DNA of 13,111 bases from Spirogloea muscicola (taxonomy: Eukaryota; Streptophyta; Zygnematophyceae; Spirogloeales; Spirogloeaceae). The stretch is from assembly GCA_009602725.1 (NCBI GenBank), contig WELB01000297.1, forward strand, positions 38,270 to 51,380, written 5' to 3'. Both the position numbers and the translations under genes were made by a program. Below are positions 1 to 9,052 of the stretch, piece after piece; position 1 is the stretch's first letter; the number at the start of each line of letters is the position of its first letter. Below the pieces are notes generated by a model. That model made no database searches, was not told where the DNA came from, and was given only the letters and a program-made list of their open reading frames with translations.

Positions 1-64
<64 letters not shown>

Positions 65-110
65 CCTCTCTCCCTCCTCCATCTCTACCTCCATCTTCCT
101 CTGTCCACCC
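1..110. repeat. (TC)n microsatellite with a pyrimidine-rich tail
   Basis: The first 60 bases are an unbroken TC dinucleotide run, followed by about 50 bases of degenerate C/T-rich sequence. The tract sits inside the intron that precedes the first visible exon of the channel gene, so it is intronic rather than intergenic. The run reaches the window edge, so its full length is unknown. Confidence 0.95.
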
Positions 111-226
111 GCTTCACGGCCTTGCCTTCAGGTCTTCCCCACAATGCAGATTTACCCCCCCCTTCCTTCTCCCTCCTCAAGTTCTGGGCCCACTTGACAT
201 GTCACGTCTCGCGATGGCCACGCCAG

Positions 227-3200
227 CGGGCGGTACGAGGCGGACGCGGAGGCCGTGCTGTCGGTGTTGGCGATGCAGCCCCTGCTGGAGGGCGGCGGGC
301 GCGGCGACGTCGTCGTGGAGGTGTGCAAGGAGAGCACGGCGGACCTGCTGCGGGCGCTGGCGGGCGCCGCGAGCGTGCGGCTGACGGCGGTGGAGGACCT
401 GGGGCCCAAGCTGTTCGTGCAGTGCGCGCGGCAGGCCGGCATGGCCGACGTCTACTTCCACCTCCTCGACCAGCACAGTACCGCCCCCACCACTTGAACT
501 CCAGACCTCCAAACCCAAAACCTTAAACCCTGACCTTATTCCTAAACCCTTGAACCCCTAATTCCTGTACCCTTAACCCTTGGACCCTGGGGTTGGCACT
601 GCCACTGCACCGAGGTTGACACTGACCTCGAAGTCAATGCCGGCGCCGAGGGCTGAGGTGTTGGGCTAGCACTGACGCTGACGCTGACGCTGACCCGCCC
701 CTTGCCTCTGGTCACCCCCCACTTCCGGCGTCTTTGGGTTGTTGAGAGACAATTACGCCCATGGCTCTTGGGTCTGGTTAGCGATAACCTGGTAAAAATT
801 TGCTTACAGGTAAGAGGTGTAGGAATTAAGTCTTGAGGGCCCCAGGCTTACTGGGGTTCACGCTCCCAGCTGCCATAGCGAGTAATGTGAATGAGGATGA
901 ATTGGTAAAGGAAAGACTGAGCGCCTGACAAGCAGGTTACGTGCTTGCACACCCGGTGGCTGCAGAGGAGATGTTCCACCTCAAGGCGTACCCGGCGCTC
1001 GCCGGCCTGCCGTATGGGAGAGCCCGCCATGGCTTCCCACAGGTCCAGCTCGCTCGGCCGCTGCTCCAGTAGCTGAGCTTTTGGCTCATTGAAGAACAAC
1101 TTGAGTCAATAGAATTTAAATTTATGACTAGAGTCGCTGCGGCTTGGCAATGATAAGCTGCTCCCAGGCAGAGGCAATCTTGACCCATGGCGGCGCTGCC
1201 AGCGGCGCAGGCGACGGTCTGCGGCCTGATTCGAGACGGCGCCGCTAACTTCCACCCGGATGACAGCGAGCTGCTGCGCGACAACGACAAGGTCCTCTAG
1301 GAGCCTGCAATAATGGCAATTGGGTCCTTCATGCCGTCCAGATTTCATATCAAGCTGTGCGTGGCATTATTTGGAGCCGTGTTATGGGATGCCACAGGGC
1401 TCTGGCTCTAGCTGGCCTCACTGCTGCCACTGCTGCCGTCGCCGCAGCTCCTCATGGTGGCGCTCGCCGGCAGCCCCTGCGAGGTGCCGCAGGAGCTCCT
1501 TGCCGCTGCCAACGTGGAGCAGCGCCAAAGCCAGGCTGAAGCGCTGGAGCCGGGAGTGCTCCAGGCCAACCGCGCCGCCGAGCACATTGTCCGACGGCCG
1601 AGCAAGGCTGCCTTCAAGGCACGCCGTAACACCGCCATGATGCTCGAGATCTCAGCTTGCCTTGCCGGAATGCTGCTGTTGAATTTCTCAATCAGGCTCT
1701 AATATAAGACCCCTTAGCCTCGATGCCGCCTGCCACTCGGTGCAGACGAGCAACTGGGCGACTGCACGCACTGAGCGGCTGCTGCTGCTGGGCTGGCGGC
1801 CCGACGTTGTCGACATGATCCTGGAGTACGATGCTTATGTGGGGCCAGGCAGCGAGCTCACGGTGCTTGCTGAGGCACCGGCGGCTGGCCGCGAGGCATT
1901 CCTGCGCCGCCGAATCACTGCGCCCCTCAAGAACCTCAGCGTCATCCACAAGGTGCACACGTGCTGCCACCGGCAAAGGCAACCCACCAATGCCATAAAG
2001 CAAGTACCTAAACACCACTGATGGCAGCAACAGGGACTTCAGACCATCAGTCTCAGCACTCCTGTTTGTGTAAGCTATACGCAGATAAGCAGTTAAGTAC
2101 CAGAAGTTGTCTGTTAGAGATACTTTCCCGTCTTTCTGCAATGGAGATGGATTTGGTGCAGGAGTCCACTCCGTGCTCACATGTGCAGTACAATCTGGCT
2201 GCGAATGCAGGAGGGTGTGCCCATGAGCCGGACAGACCTGCGGGACGCCATCTGCAAGAGCCGAGTGGGGCCGCCGGCCTCTGCTGGACACGCCGCTGAG
2301 GCCCAGATGCCCCTCTCCATTGTCGTTGTCCATGACAAGAGCTTCCTTGGCAGTGAGGGGCCACCCTCCTTGCCGTACTGCTACTAGTCGCACCTCTGCC
2401 ATAGCACTTCTTGCGTCCTTGCTCGAGTCTGCATTGCAGTATACAGAGCACTTTTCCTGCAGAAGAGATGGACGGACGTCTGCCATAGCGCTAATTTTTA
2501 CCACTCGTGCGAGTCATACCTGATGGCGCACTTGCACATCCCTGACAGAAGGTGCCAAGCCCGACAAGCAGTCACTCTACGCCCTGCTCCTTGCGGAGTC
2601 CGTTTGCCGAGAGTCTAAGATAAAGGTGATCGGGCGCTGCCTGTCCTTCATATCGAAGTAACCTGGCATGCTTTGAGCTTGTACACCCAAGTCTCGCTTT
2701 GTCCAAAGAGTGGGCAGTCCTCAGAAGCTCCGATGCATTGTGGATGATGAGCACAGGAGCTGCGACGGACCCCATGGAAGAGGTTGTGTCAGTTGCACAG
2801 TAATCAGCTGCTCTGCTCGGCTGCTGCTTGTCCTGGACATGAGTAGCCTTGTCCGGGCCCTGGAGCACGACTCGCGCTGATGCCTGAAGCTTTGATGTCA
2901 GGCTCGTCTTGAATGCTGTCTCGCATGAAGCCTGTCAGCTAGTCAAAGAGCCCGTAGGTGCAAGGTCAAAGTGGTGCATTGCTGCATACCCAGATCAAAA
3001 TTTGGATGTCATCTCAAAATTTCTCATCAGATGAGCTACTAGCAAAGCTGAGGATTACATGGCTGATGATAGCCTGACGGCGTACGATTTGCAAACTGGA
3101 GTCCTTTATTGCTGCGAGGCACTAATCTTGGCACTAATCTTAGCTGCTAAGTGTGAGGGATTTGCTGCAGGTGGAGAGCCTGGTGGCAGAGCTCGTGGAC

Positions 3201-4214
3201 GCGTCACTCGGGCGGCAGGTCGCTAGGGCGCACCCCTCCATCACATTCGTGGCCACGAGCAAGCTCATGGGCCTTGTCACAGCCCAAGGTGCACTCGCCT
3301 GACAGGACTGAGCGTTGTAAAAAGCCTCTGCCACAGGCAGCACCTAGTGGCTGTGTGACAAGCAGGAGCCCAACTAGCTCATTGATTTTCTGTGCCAGAT
3401 TCCAAGCAGCTCGCACTATGTTACTAGTCACTGCCACTTGACAGATTAAATCTTCTGATGTCAATAGTGATGGAGACTCCAGAGTTGAATCTGGTCTGGA
3501 AGGAGCTGCTAAACCCCTCAGGAAATGAGATCTACGTCAAGGTGAGTGCCCAATGTGCCCGTGCTCTCGGCCTGACGCCCTCGCTGTCAGCAATGCTCTC
3601 AGCGGTGCGCGAAAGCGAGTTGGAGCTGCCGACAGCTGTACGATTTGATCTCGGTTTGATGAGCAGAGCGGCAGAAGTATAATATAGTAAGTAATAAGAA
3701 GCTCCCACGTCAAGACAATGTACTTCTAAGCATAATACATGTTAAGCCCCACAATTTCAACCTGGTGACGGTGGGCTTAGCAGCAAAACTGTGCTTGCCT
3801 GCTCAGGACATCGACCAGTACCTGAAGCCAGGAGAGGCAGCTACATTTGAGCAGCTGGCGGAGCGCGCAACCCTGCGCCAGGAGGTCGCCATCGGCTACC
3901 ATGCAAGCGGCGAGACTGTATTATGCTTCTGCACCCTTTGTATCACCTCGCTGTGACCAAAGCAACTCCAATTTGCCCAGACTTTCTTGAACATGTCAGT
4001 TTGTCTGAATTATACACATATTTCCCCCACTGTACATACAGACAGAAGTACACTAGGTTGTTGTTCCTTTCACACTAATTCATTCTTAACCCAGCTCTGA
4101 TGCACTTTGCTTGCAACTCTTGATGGCCAGGTTCTCAACCCCATGCCCAAGTCCACGCCACTGAGGCTTCAGGACACTGACTCCCTCATAGTCATCTCTG
4201 AGTTCGAGGCTTGA
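227..4214 (+). CDS. CASTOR/POLLUX (DMI1/SYM8)-type ion channel, C-terminal regulatory part (5' partial, 11 exons)
   Basis: Exons: 227-477, 966-1042, 1211-1291, 1448-1625, 1696-1952, 2211-2352, 2549-2625, 3171-3288, 3468-3541, 3807-3917, 4131-4214, ending at TGA. All splice phases agree and give about 482 residues. The peptide order follows plant CASTOR: KLFVQCARQAGMADV, then KEMFHLKAYPALAG, DNDKLLMVA across an exon joint, LLLLGWRPDVVDMILEYDAY, PGSELTVLAE, PLSIVVVHDKS, ELVDASLGRQV, WKELLNPSGNEIYVK, LRQEVAIGYH, and a C-terminal DSLIVISEFEA. In plants these proteins are cation channels of the nuclear envelope or plastid. The part seen here corresponds to the cytosolic or nucleoplasmic RCK-like regulatory region. 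The transmembrane helices and pore lie upstream of the window, so ion selectivity cannot be judged. I cannot separate CASTOR from POLLUX by eye. The 1626-1695 intron (70 bases, GTAACA donor, TCAG acceptor) is the least certain joint. The first exon must start near 227, because its frame meets a stop at 195-197 and the only suitable AG is at 225-226. Confidence 0.88.
478..965 (+). other. Long intron with repeats in the channel gene
   Basis: This 488-base intron (donor GTACCG, acceptor TGCAG) lies between the exons ending LLDQH and starting KEMFHLK; the split codon restores a colinear match to CASTOR. It holds a degenerate CCCTAAA-like tract at about 515-595 and a (GCTGAC)n tract at about 668-693. 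The plus frames contain no additional family-like exon. Confidence 0.8.
515..595. repeat. Degenerate CCCTAAA-like (telomere-type) tract
   Basis: Within the intron, variants of CCCTAAA or CCCTTAA recur: ccttaaaccctg, cctaaaccctt, acccctaatt, acccttaaccctt. The spacing is irregular and no two adjacent units are perfect, so it is either a decayed interstitial telomere-type repeat or simple C/A/T-rich sequence. The plant and trebouxiophyte telomere unit is TTTAGGG. Confidence 0.5.
2626..3170 (+). other. 545-base intron of the channel gene
   Basis: This intron lies between exons ending in CRESKIK (phase 0) and starting with VESLVAELVD. It has a GTGATC donor and a CTGCAG acceptor. It contains a 12-base direct tandem repeat (ggcactaatctt, 3118-3129 and 3130-3141) and a short quasi-palindrome, CTCATC-A-GATGAG, near 3025. 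No coding exon and no convincing small RNA were found in it. Confidence 0.7.
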
Positions 4215-4755
4215 GCAGTGGGCACCTAGATTTCAAACATCATGCATAGACTTGCAAACTTTTGTCCCATGAGAGAAAGCCATGCCTTCCAAGGCCTTAC
4301 GAGCTCATCCAGTGGAGAGGAGACTGCTCTTCCAAAGTAGGAGGATGGCGAAGAGAGGTCAGCCCAGAAAGAACGAACAAGGCCCAAGAGGGCCATGAAG
4401 GTGCTAGCGTGGGACGATCAGATTCCATGTCTCATTTAGGTGCTCCGACCTCCCCAAGTGGAGGTATAAAATCACGATCTGCTTGATATCATCAAAGATT
4501 GTCACAGCCAGTTTGCACTACCCAGGTCGAGCATGCTGGCCACAATCGAGACAGCAATTCAATTCACCAATGCAACTTCATGAATATCACTGAATATCAC
4601 TGGATGATCATGGCAAATAAAGCGTAGGTAGTCAAAAGGCAATGTTGTGGGGCCCATTAAGGCCGCAACCACAGGCCATAACTCCTCACCACATTCTTTT
4701 CTCTGATTTAGAGTTAAGTACTTGCCATCCCAACAGATAGGTGCAGGGGCAGGGA

Positions 4756-4760
4756 TTACA
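4756..4760 (-). terminator. Candidate UGUAA poly(A) signal for eIF5
   Basis: On the minus strand TGTAA lies about 300 bases past the eIF5 stop. TGTAA is the usual poly(A) signal of green algae. It is the only minus-strand copy I found within the spacer, but a five-base motif is weak evidence. Confidence 0.3.
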
Positions 4761-4866
4761 TGCATAAGAAAAGGCCATGCAGGCACACGCACACACAGAC
4801 AGGTAATGAGTCATGAAAGTAGAGTAGTAAAGATCCAGACCAAATAGCAGTTTTGCATTGGCAGAA

Positions 4867-4871
4867 TGTAA
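4867..4871 (+). terminator. Candidate UGUAA poly(A) signal for the channel gene
   Basis: This is the first plus-strand TGTAA that I see after the stop at 4214, about 650 bases downstream. That would be a long 3' untranslated region. If it is used together with the minus-strand signal at 4760-4756, the two transcripts would overlap by roughly 100 bases. Confidence 0.25.
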
Positions 4872-5057
4872 GTACAGAAACCATGGGGTCTCAGACGCCT
4901 GTCTCTAGGAATACGACAAATCGCAAAAGCTCAATCTGATCCTGCAAATGACAATCTCTTGCTCTTAACACTGTTATGTTGCGTCATGACCACAAGCCTG
5001 ACTACCTCCGCACGACCTGCACCAACGAGATCTTCTACAAAAAGCAGAAGCCCTTAC

Positions 5058-7906
5058 TCACTCCTCACTTCCTTCACTATCAGCCTCGGCAGTGCGGAGC
5101 CAGTCCACAAAGGGCGCCGCCTGCTTTCGAACAGCTGCAGCAGCCTTGGCATCAATGCCAAACTCACTTTGTGCTTCCTTCTGGTCAAACCACTGCAGCA
5201 CCTGCTCCTCCTCAAGCACGTCAGCGTCATAGAAGACCTGTGGAAGGAGCAGGTTGTAACGAGCAGATCCAAATGTTAGATACTAATGTAAGACACTTCA
5301 CTTCTATCCTGCAATGACAATGATTTTGTGCAAGGTCATTAAAAGATGAGGATTGACAAATTCAACTTGGAAGCAATGCTTCTCACAGTAGCTTTCGATG
5401 TAGATACATCATCTAGGCCATCTTCTAGAAGGAATGTCTAGCTCTCTCTTCAAGCAGATCCAATTTGATTGCGTTTGATGATTGCGTCAGCACACCTTTA
5501 TAACAAGTGCCGTCTCCTTAATAGCAGCCAACTCAATGACACCACAATATTTCTCAATTATTTGCAACAGGTGCATCTGATCATGCGCGTCATTCACTGA
5601 CTTGCCAAATACAGCACTTTTCTTGGCCACCTCGACAGATAAACCCTTGGCAACACCACCAAAAAGAGCTTCAAATAGCGCCATAAGCACCTCCTGCAAC
5701 CAACAATCAGACTCAGCTGACGATGACGGCTAAGCTAGCACAATTTGCTCACGCAAACAAGCAGCGGATCTCCAAATCTGCCATGCCCCAATCATTGCCA
5801 CAATCACTGCTAGTCCTTAAGCCAAGTCCTTTAACCAAGCATAGCAAAACAGCACAACTGCACACCTGCTTTGGTGCTGCCTTCTTCATGACATATGCAG
5901 ATGTTTCGGCTGCAGTATGGCTAGCTGCATAATCTCTAAACTCTCTCACGATACTGTCATGAATATTGACAGCATCCAGTTCCGGTGCTACTGAGGCTTC
6001 CTCGTCATTGTCATCGTCATCATCATCCTCATCCTCATCCTCATCCTCATCCTCCATATCATTGTTGGCAACTTCCATTTGGCAATCCTCAGGCTTTGGC
6101 GTGGTTGCTACTCTTGGTGTGGTAATCCTGGACTTCTCTGCAGAATTGTTCTCCGAAGCATCTGTGGGCCTCGGTGTAGAAGCGCTGGAATCATTTCCAG
6201 ATGATGCTGACCTCTTCAGAACCTGCGAGGTGCACTAGTGATTAGGGTTCCTTAGAACCTAGGGCGCAACATTTGTCAAGGAGGTGCAAGCAGTGAGTAT
6301 CAATCACTCACTTTGCTATCTTTTTCTTTGCTCTTTGTCCGAGGAGTCTTGCTGTCACCCTGTTGACAGACAAGCACGGCAACTCGTGAATTGAGGGCAT
6401 GCCAATCATACTACCTTGCAACCTGTAGCATAATCTAGATGATGGATATCACCAGGTGTGAATATTGGGCGCTTGCATATGGAGAACACCATGCACTAAC
6501 TTCTGCCAAATTGTCAGCAGATAACGATCCTCTTTTCCAGTCAACAACAACATCTCTTCGCAGGACTTTGTCCAGGCACAGGAGCTTTGATGCATGACCA
6601 GCAATGCCATGAATGAAAGCTTCACCTCGCCATTGCCGATGTCCATCATGACCATTTCGCTGGTTGCCTGTGTCAACTGCTCCTGGATCCTCTTCTCTGC
6701 TGCAGCAGCAGACGTGTCGGTCTGCCACTGCACTTCGTCCTCATCCGCTCCACCTACCTCCTCATCATCATGCTGACTGGCTTCAGGTGAAATAGCCTCC
6801 TCATCCTCCTTCGTCTTCTTCTTTGGCTTCTCTGCTTCCCCTTTCTTCTTCTTGGTGGCCCCCTTGGCCTTCTTATCTGCTTCGTCTGCAAGTTCGCCAG
6901 CCTTCAGACGCTCCTTCTCAGCTCTGCGTAGCTGCACTCAGAAGAACATGACAAGCCCAAGCTCGTGATCAGGAGCACACTGGTGCAATTAAAAGACATC
7001 ATGGAAGAACCTTCTATGCACCTCAGCAACATGCAGATCACACATCGCATAACAGATGAGAACCAATCGGCTGAATCACCCAAAGGTCAAGCAACTCCCC
7101 CAACAACCCCGAGGCCACACGAATGAGCAATAGCTAGAGCTTGAAGAGACCCATGCCTGCTTATCCCTCTTGCTGCCACTTTTCTTGTCTTCGGGGGGAT
7201 TGTTGAGGATGAAAGTGTTCAGTTTGTCGCGCATGTCAACATCAGAAAGAAATCCGCAAGCTGCACACTTGAGGTGTATCATCTGCAAAAGACACTGACC
7301 CAGCTTATGTCCTGCCTTCAATTGACAAGTGTCTTAACCAGGACCAATCTGATGCAAACTACCGCTAGAAGAATGAGGAACAATTGGCACACCTGCTGTT
7401 TGCTAATAATGATCTCAGTCTCCGGATTTCCACAGCCATAGCACTGGACATATTTCTTGATGAAGTTCTCAAGGAGGCTGGCAAGCTTCGGTGTGTCATG
7501 TGCGCCATTCACAGTGGATGTGCCTGTTTTCTCGTCATATTTTGACATGGCACCCAAAACGCAGCCAAAGTACTTGGTGGTATATGAAGGAGGTCTGCCA
7601 GTAGAATAGGAAACAAATACAGCCACTGAGAAACTGCTCTTCTTCTCTTTCATATCAACCTTTAAGCTGACTGTCATCGCCTTTACTTCCTCAAGAGCAT
7701 AGATAGTCTGATCATCCGAAAACAAACATCAAACATAACAACATTGTCCTCCCATACCTCGCAAGAGCCTTCGCCACATCCACCATGTTCACAACATTGG
7801 TCTTGATGCCATTTCCCCGCCCCTCGATCTTCGTGACGAGCCTTGGCATCTTGTAGCGGTAAAAGGCATCATCGCGGTTGCCTTCACCGATATTTTGGAG
7901 CGCCAT
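5058..7906 (-). CDS. EIF5: Eukaryotic translation initiation factor 5 (eIF5), complete, 8 exons
   Basis: Exons, in coding order: 7906-7758, 7594-7393, 7282-7157, 6931-6626, 6359-6312, 6222-5866, 5693-5496, 5237-5058. All phases agree and give 521 residues, longer than the roughly 430-450 of plant eIF5. eIF5 stimulates GTP hydrolysis by eIF2 in the scanning 43S/48S complex and fixes start-codon choice. The N-terminal domain has FYRYKMPR, with the catalytic arginine finger at R17. A zinc ribbon follows (C101, C104, C123, C126; [13 protein letters not shown] and LKCAACGF). Next come a Lys-rich linker (about 177-206) and [21 protein letters not shown] poly-Glu/Asp run (about 333-352) precedes the C-terminal W2/HEAT domain, which ends with the acidic-aromatic boxes [14 protein letters not shown] and [18 protein letters not shown]. 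The ATG at 7906 has A at -3 and G at +4 and matches the plant N-terminus MALQNIG. Intron 3 uses a GC donor. An extra in-phase 28-codon exon at 6584-6501 is possible but needs a 41-base intron. Confidence 0.95.
6006..6056. repeat. TCATCC/TCATCG hexamer-like repeat encoding a poly-acidic run
   Basis: The repeat lies inside eIF5 exon 6 and reads GAGGAT/GATGAT on the coding strand, giving alternating Glu-Asp and then Asp residues. It keeps the frame. Acidic linkers before the W2 domain are usual in eIF5, but the perfect GAGGAT units suggest recent slippage. Confidence 0.85.
6932..7156 (-). other. EIF5: GC-AG intron in eIF5
   Basis: Exon 3 ends in ...KRDKQ with AAGCAG and the next bases are GCATGG; exon 4 begins [10 protein letters not shown] after TGCAG. 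This joint gives the family-expected run from the zinc ribbon into RRAEKERLK. No in-phase GT donor gives the same continuity: the nearest GT, six bases on, would add two unexpected residues. The neighbouring donor of intron 1 is AGGTATGG, so this one looks like the same site with T changed to C. Confidence 0.75.
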
Positions 7907-7918
7907 GATGGGCACAGG

Positions 7919-8080
7919 TCAAGACGGTGCAGCGTAGAGGTCGCTGTCACCCTTGTGGAGCTGGCAGGAGCAGAGGCGAGCTGGCCAAGCACCGCCCTGT
8001 CGTGACTCTCTCGCAGGCAGGCCGGGAGCTGCGGGCCCGCTGTCTCCTCCGCCAAAGCGAGACCAGGCTGCCGCGCACAT
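7919..8080 (-). other. Candidate upstream ORF in the eIF5 leader (53 codons)
   Basis: An ATG at 8080-8078 on the minus strand opens a 53-codon frame (MCAAAWSRFGGGDSG...) that stops at 7921-7919, twelve bases before the eIF5 ATG. Further upstream in the same frame is another ATG near 8167, and an ATG near 8202 opens a second frame that stops near 7947. They matter only if transcription starts upstream, as the TATA-like sequence at 8637-8629 would imply, and if no leader intron removes them. The peptides themselves resemble nothing known to me. Confidence 0.4.
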
Positions 8081-8339
8081 GCACCTGCGGCTGCGATATG
8101 ATGGTGGGATCGGCGGCGCAGCGGCCCCCCAGCCTGTGCCGCTTCCGCGTCGTCGGGCAATACTCATCCAGCGGGCCTCGGCTGGCGCAGACGGCCTCAG
8201 ACATAAAAGACGATATCGGGGGAGCCGGCGAGACCCCTCAACGCGGCAGGCGGCGGGGACCAGCGAGCGGCGAGCCGGAGGACCGAGGATGGGCGAGGAG
8301 GCAAGAGGCCGGAGACGATGGCGCTGCCGCAGAAGGCGA

Positions 8340-8340
<1 letters not shown>

Positions 8341-8380
<40 letters not shown>
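8341..8380. repeat. (GCG)13 triplet repeat, GCC/CGC sense in the eIF5 leader
   Basis: Thirteen near-perfect GCG triplets lie about 440-470 bases upstream of the eIF5 ATG. On the eIF5 strand they read as C-rich CGC/GCC units, matching the sense of the CCG repeat in the leader of the divergent gene. The long alanine, glycine or proline runs in the overlapping frames come from this repeat and are not evidence of a protein. Confidence 0.9.
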
Positions 8381-8628
8381 TGGCGGAGTGTGCAGTAGGG
8401 TTGAACGGCTCGAGGGGCGTGATGATCGTCTCCCCGCGGTCTGCGCGCTCACGGGCTACGATGTCGGCCCGAGCGCTGGCGCATTGGTTTACGGATCGGC
8501 CCTCGGGCCCTGCCGAGCACGACCGCAGCTTCCTGCCCCTTCCGACATAAGCTCAATCTCACCTTAAACCAATCCCCCTATCAAGGCCCCGGGGCAGGGC
8601 CCCAAGAGTTAATTTCCTTCCCCTCCCC

Positions 8629-8637
8629 TTTATATTT
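8629..8637 (-). promoter_or_regulatory. TATA-like element, probably for eIF5
   Basis: On the minus strand this reads AAATATAAA, containing TATAAA; on plus it reads TTTATATTT. It sits in the one A/T-rich patch of the divergent region. A start about 25-30 bases downstream on minus would give eIF5 a leader near 700 bases including the GCC repeat. It could instead serve the plus strand. Confidence 0.4.
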
Positions 8638-8771
8638 GATCCCGGTCAAGCCACCGGGGCGGCGGGCCGGAGCATTTGATTTGTTCCCGGGGGCAGCACA
8701 CATTAGTCGACCAATACCCGGAAGGGATTTAGCTGCGCCGCATTACATCACCGATCTGTGCGGCAGCGCAA

Positions 8772-8777
8772 CACGTG
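8772..8777. promoter_or_regulatory. CACGTG palindrome (G-box/E-box)
   Basis: This is a perfect CACGTG about 280 bases upstream of the metallothionein-like ATG. Such sites bind bHLH and bZIP factors in plants and algae. The single copy and its unknown place relative to the transcription start make this suggestive only. I did not find a clear TGCRCNC metal-response core beside it. Confidence 0.25.
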
Positions 8778-9005
8778 CGCGGCGGGCACCGCTTTTGGGA
8801 GTGCGACATTTGCGGATCTGCATCGATCGGCTCAAGAACGGCCATGTGGCACCATCTGGGTGCTCCTTATGCACGATCCGACGACTCTTACTGGGTGCCT
8901 TCTGACCGTCGATGCCGTGTATCGGACGGCCAACGGGGCCCTGCCACTCAATCCCCCTCCCCACAGTTCACCATAGCCAGTGCCGTCAATAACCCCGACA
9001 TAGCC

Positions 9006-9050
9006 CCGCCGCCGCCGCCGCCGCCGCCACCGCTGCCGCCGCCGCAGCCG
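9006..9050. repeat. (CCG)n triplet repeat directly before the metallothionein-like start
   Basis: The repeat is nearly pure CCG/GCC with three interruptions (CCA, CTG, CAG), and runs into the start codon so that the context is GCCGCCATGG. It would be the last 45 bases of the 5' leader. Confidence 0.9.
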
Positions 9051-9052
9051 CC

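Larger units (their letters stand above)
4215..5057. other. Tail-to-tail spacer between channel gene and eIF5
   Basis: The two stop codons face each other 843 bases apart, so this stretch should hold both 3' untranslated regions. It has lower GC than the exons. A 10-base tandem repeat (tgaatatcac) lies at 4581-4600. Chlorophyte-type poly(A) signals TGTAA occur at 4867-4871 on plus and 4760-4756 on minus. Open frames here are short and resemble no family I know. Confidence 0.6.
7907..9052. promoter_or_regulatory. Divergent promoter and leader region between eIF5 and the metallothionein-like gene
   Basis: The two start codons lie head to head 1146 bases apart, so both promoters and 5' leaders must fit here. 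The region is very GC-rich except for an A/T-rich stretch near 8608-8640. Several overlapping frames are open on both strands, as expected for GC-rich DNA, and none resembles a known protein. Transcription start sites cannot be read from sequence alone. Confidence 0.65.

Noticed and set aside
1619-1745. Alternative GC-donor intron joining 1618 to 1746 in the channel gene
   Set aside because: It would be in phase, but the 70-base intron 1626-1695 has a true GT donor, a pyrimidine-rich TCAG acceptor and also keeps the frame, so it is the simpler model. The choice still needs transcript data.
2740-2890. ATGATGA and CTGA motifs resembling C/D snoRNA boxes in a channel-gene intron
   Set aside because: The nearest CTGA downstream is about 130 bases away and there is no flanking stem, so the spacing does not fit a C/D snoRNA.
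4559-4792. Minus-strand frame of 77 codons past the eIF5 stop
   Set aside because: There is no recognisable motif, no splice link to eIF5, and the W2 domain of eIF5 already ends properly at 5058. Best read as 3' untranslated sequence.
7919-8567. Overlapping long open frames of about 177-207 codons on both strands
   Set aside because: They overlap one another, owe much of their length to the (GCG)13 repeat and GC-rich composition, and resemble no known protein. The position fits a divergent promoter and leaders. Only the short ATG upstream frames are kept, as possible leader elements.
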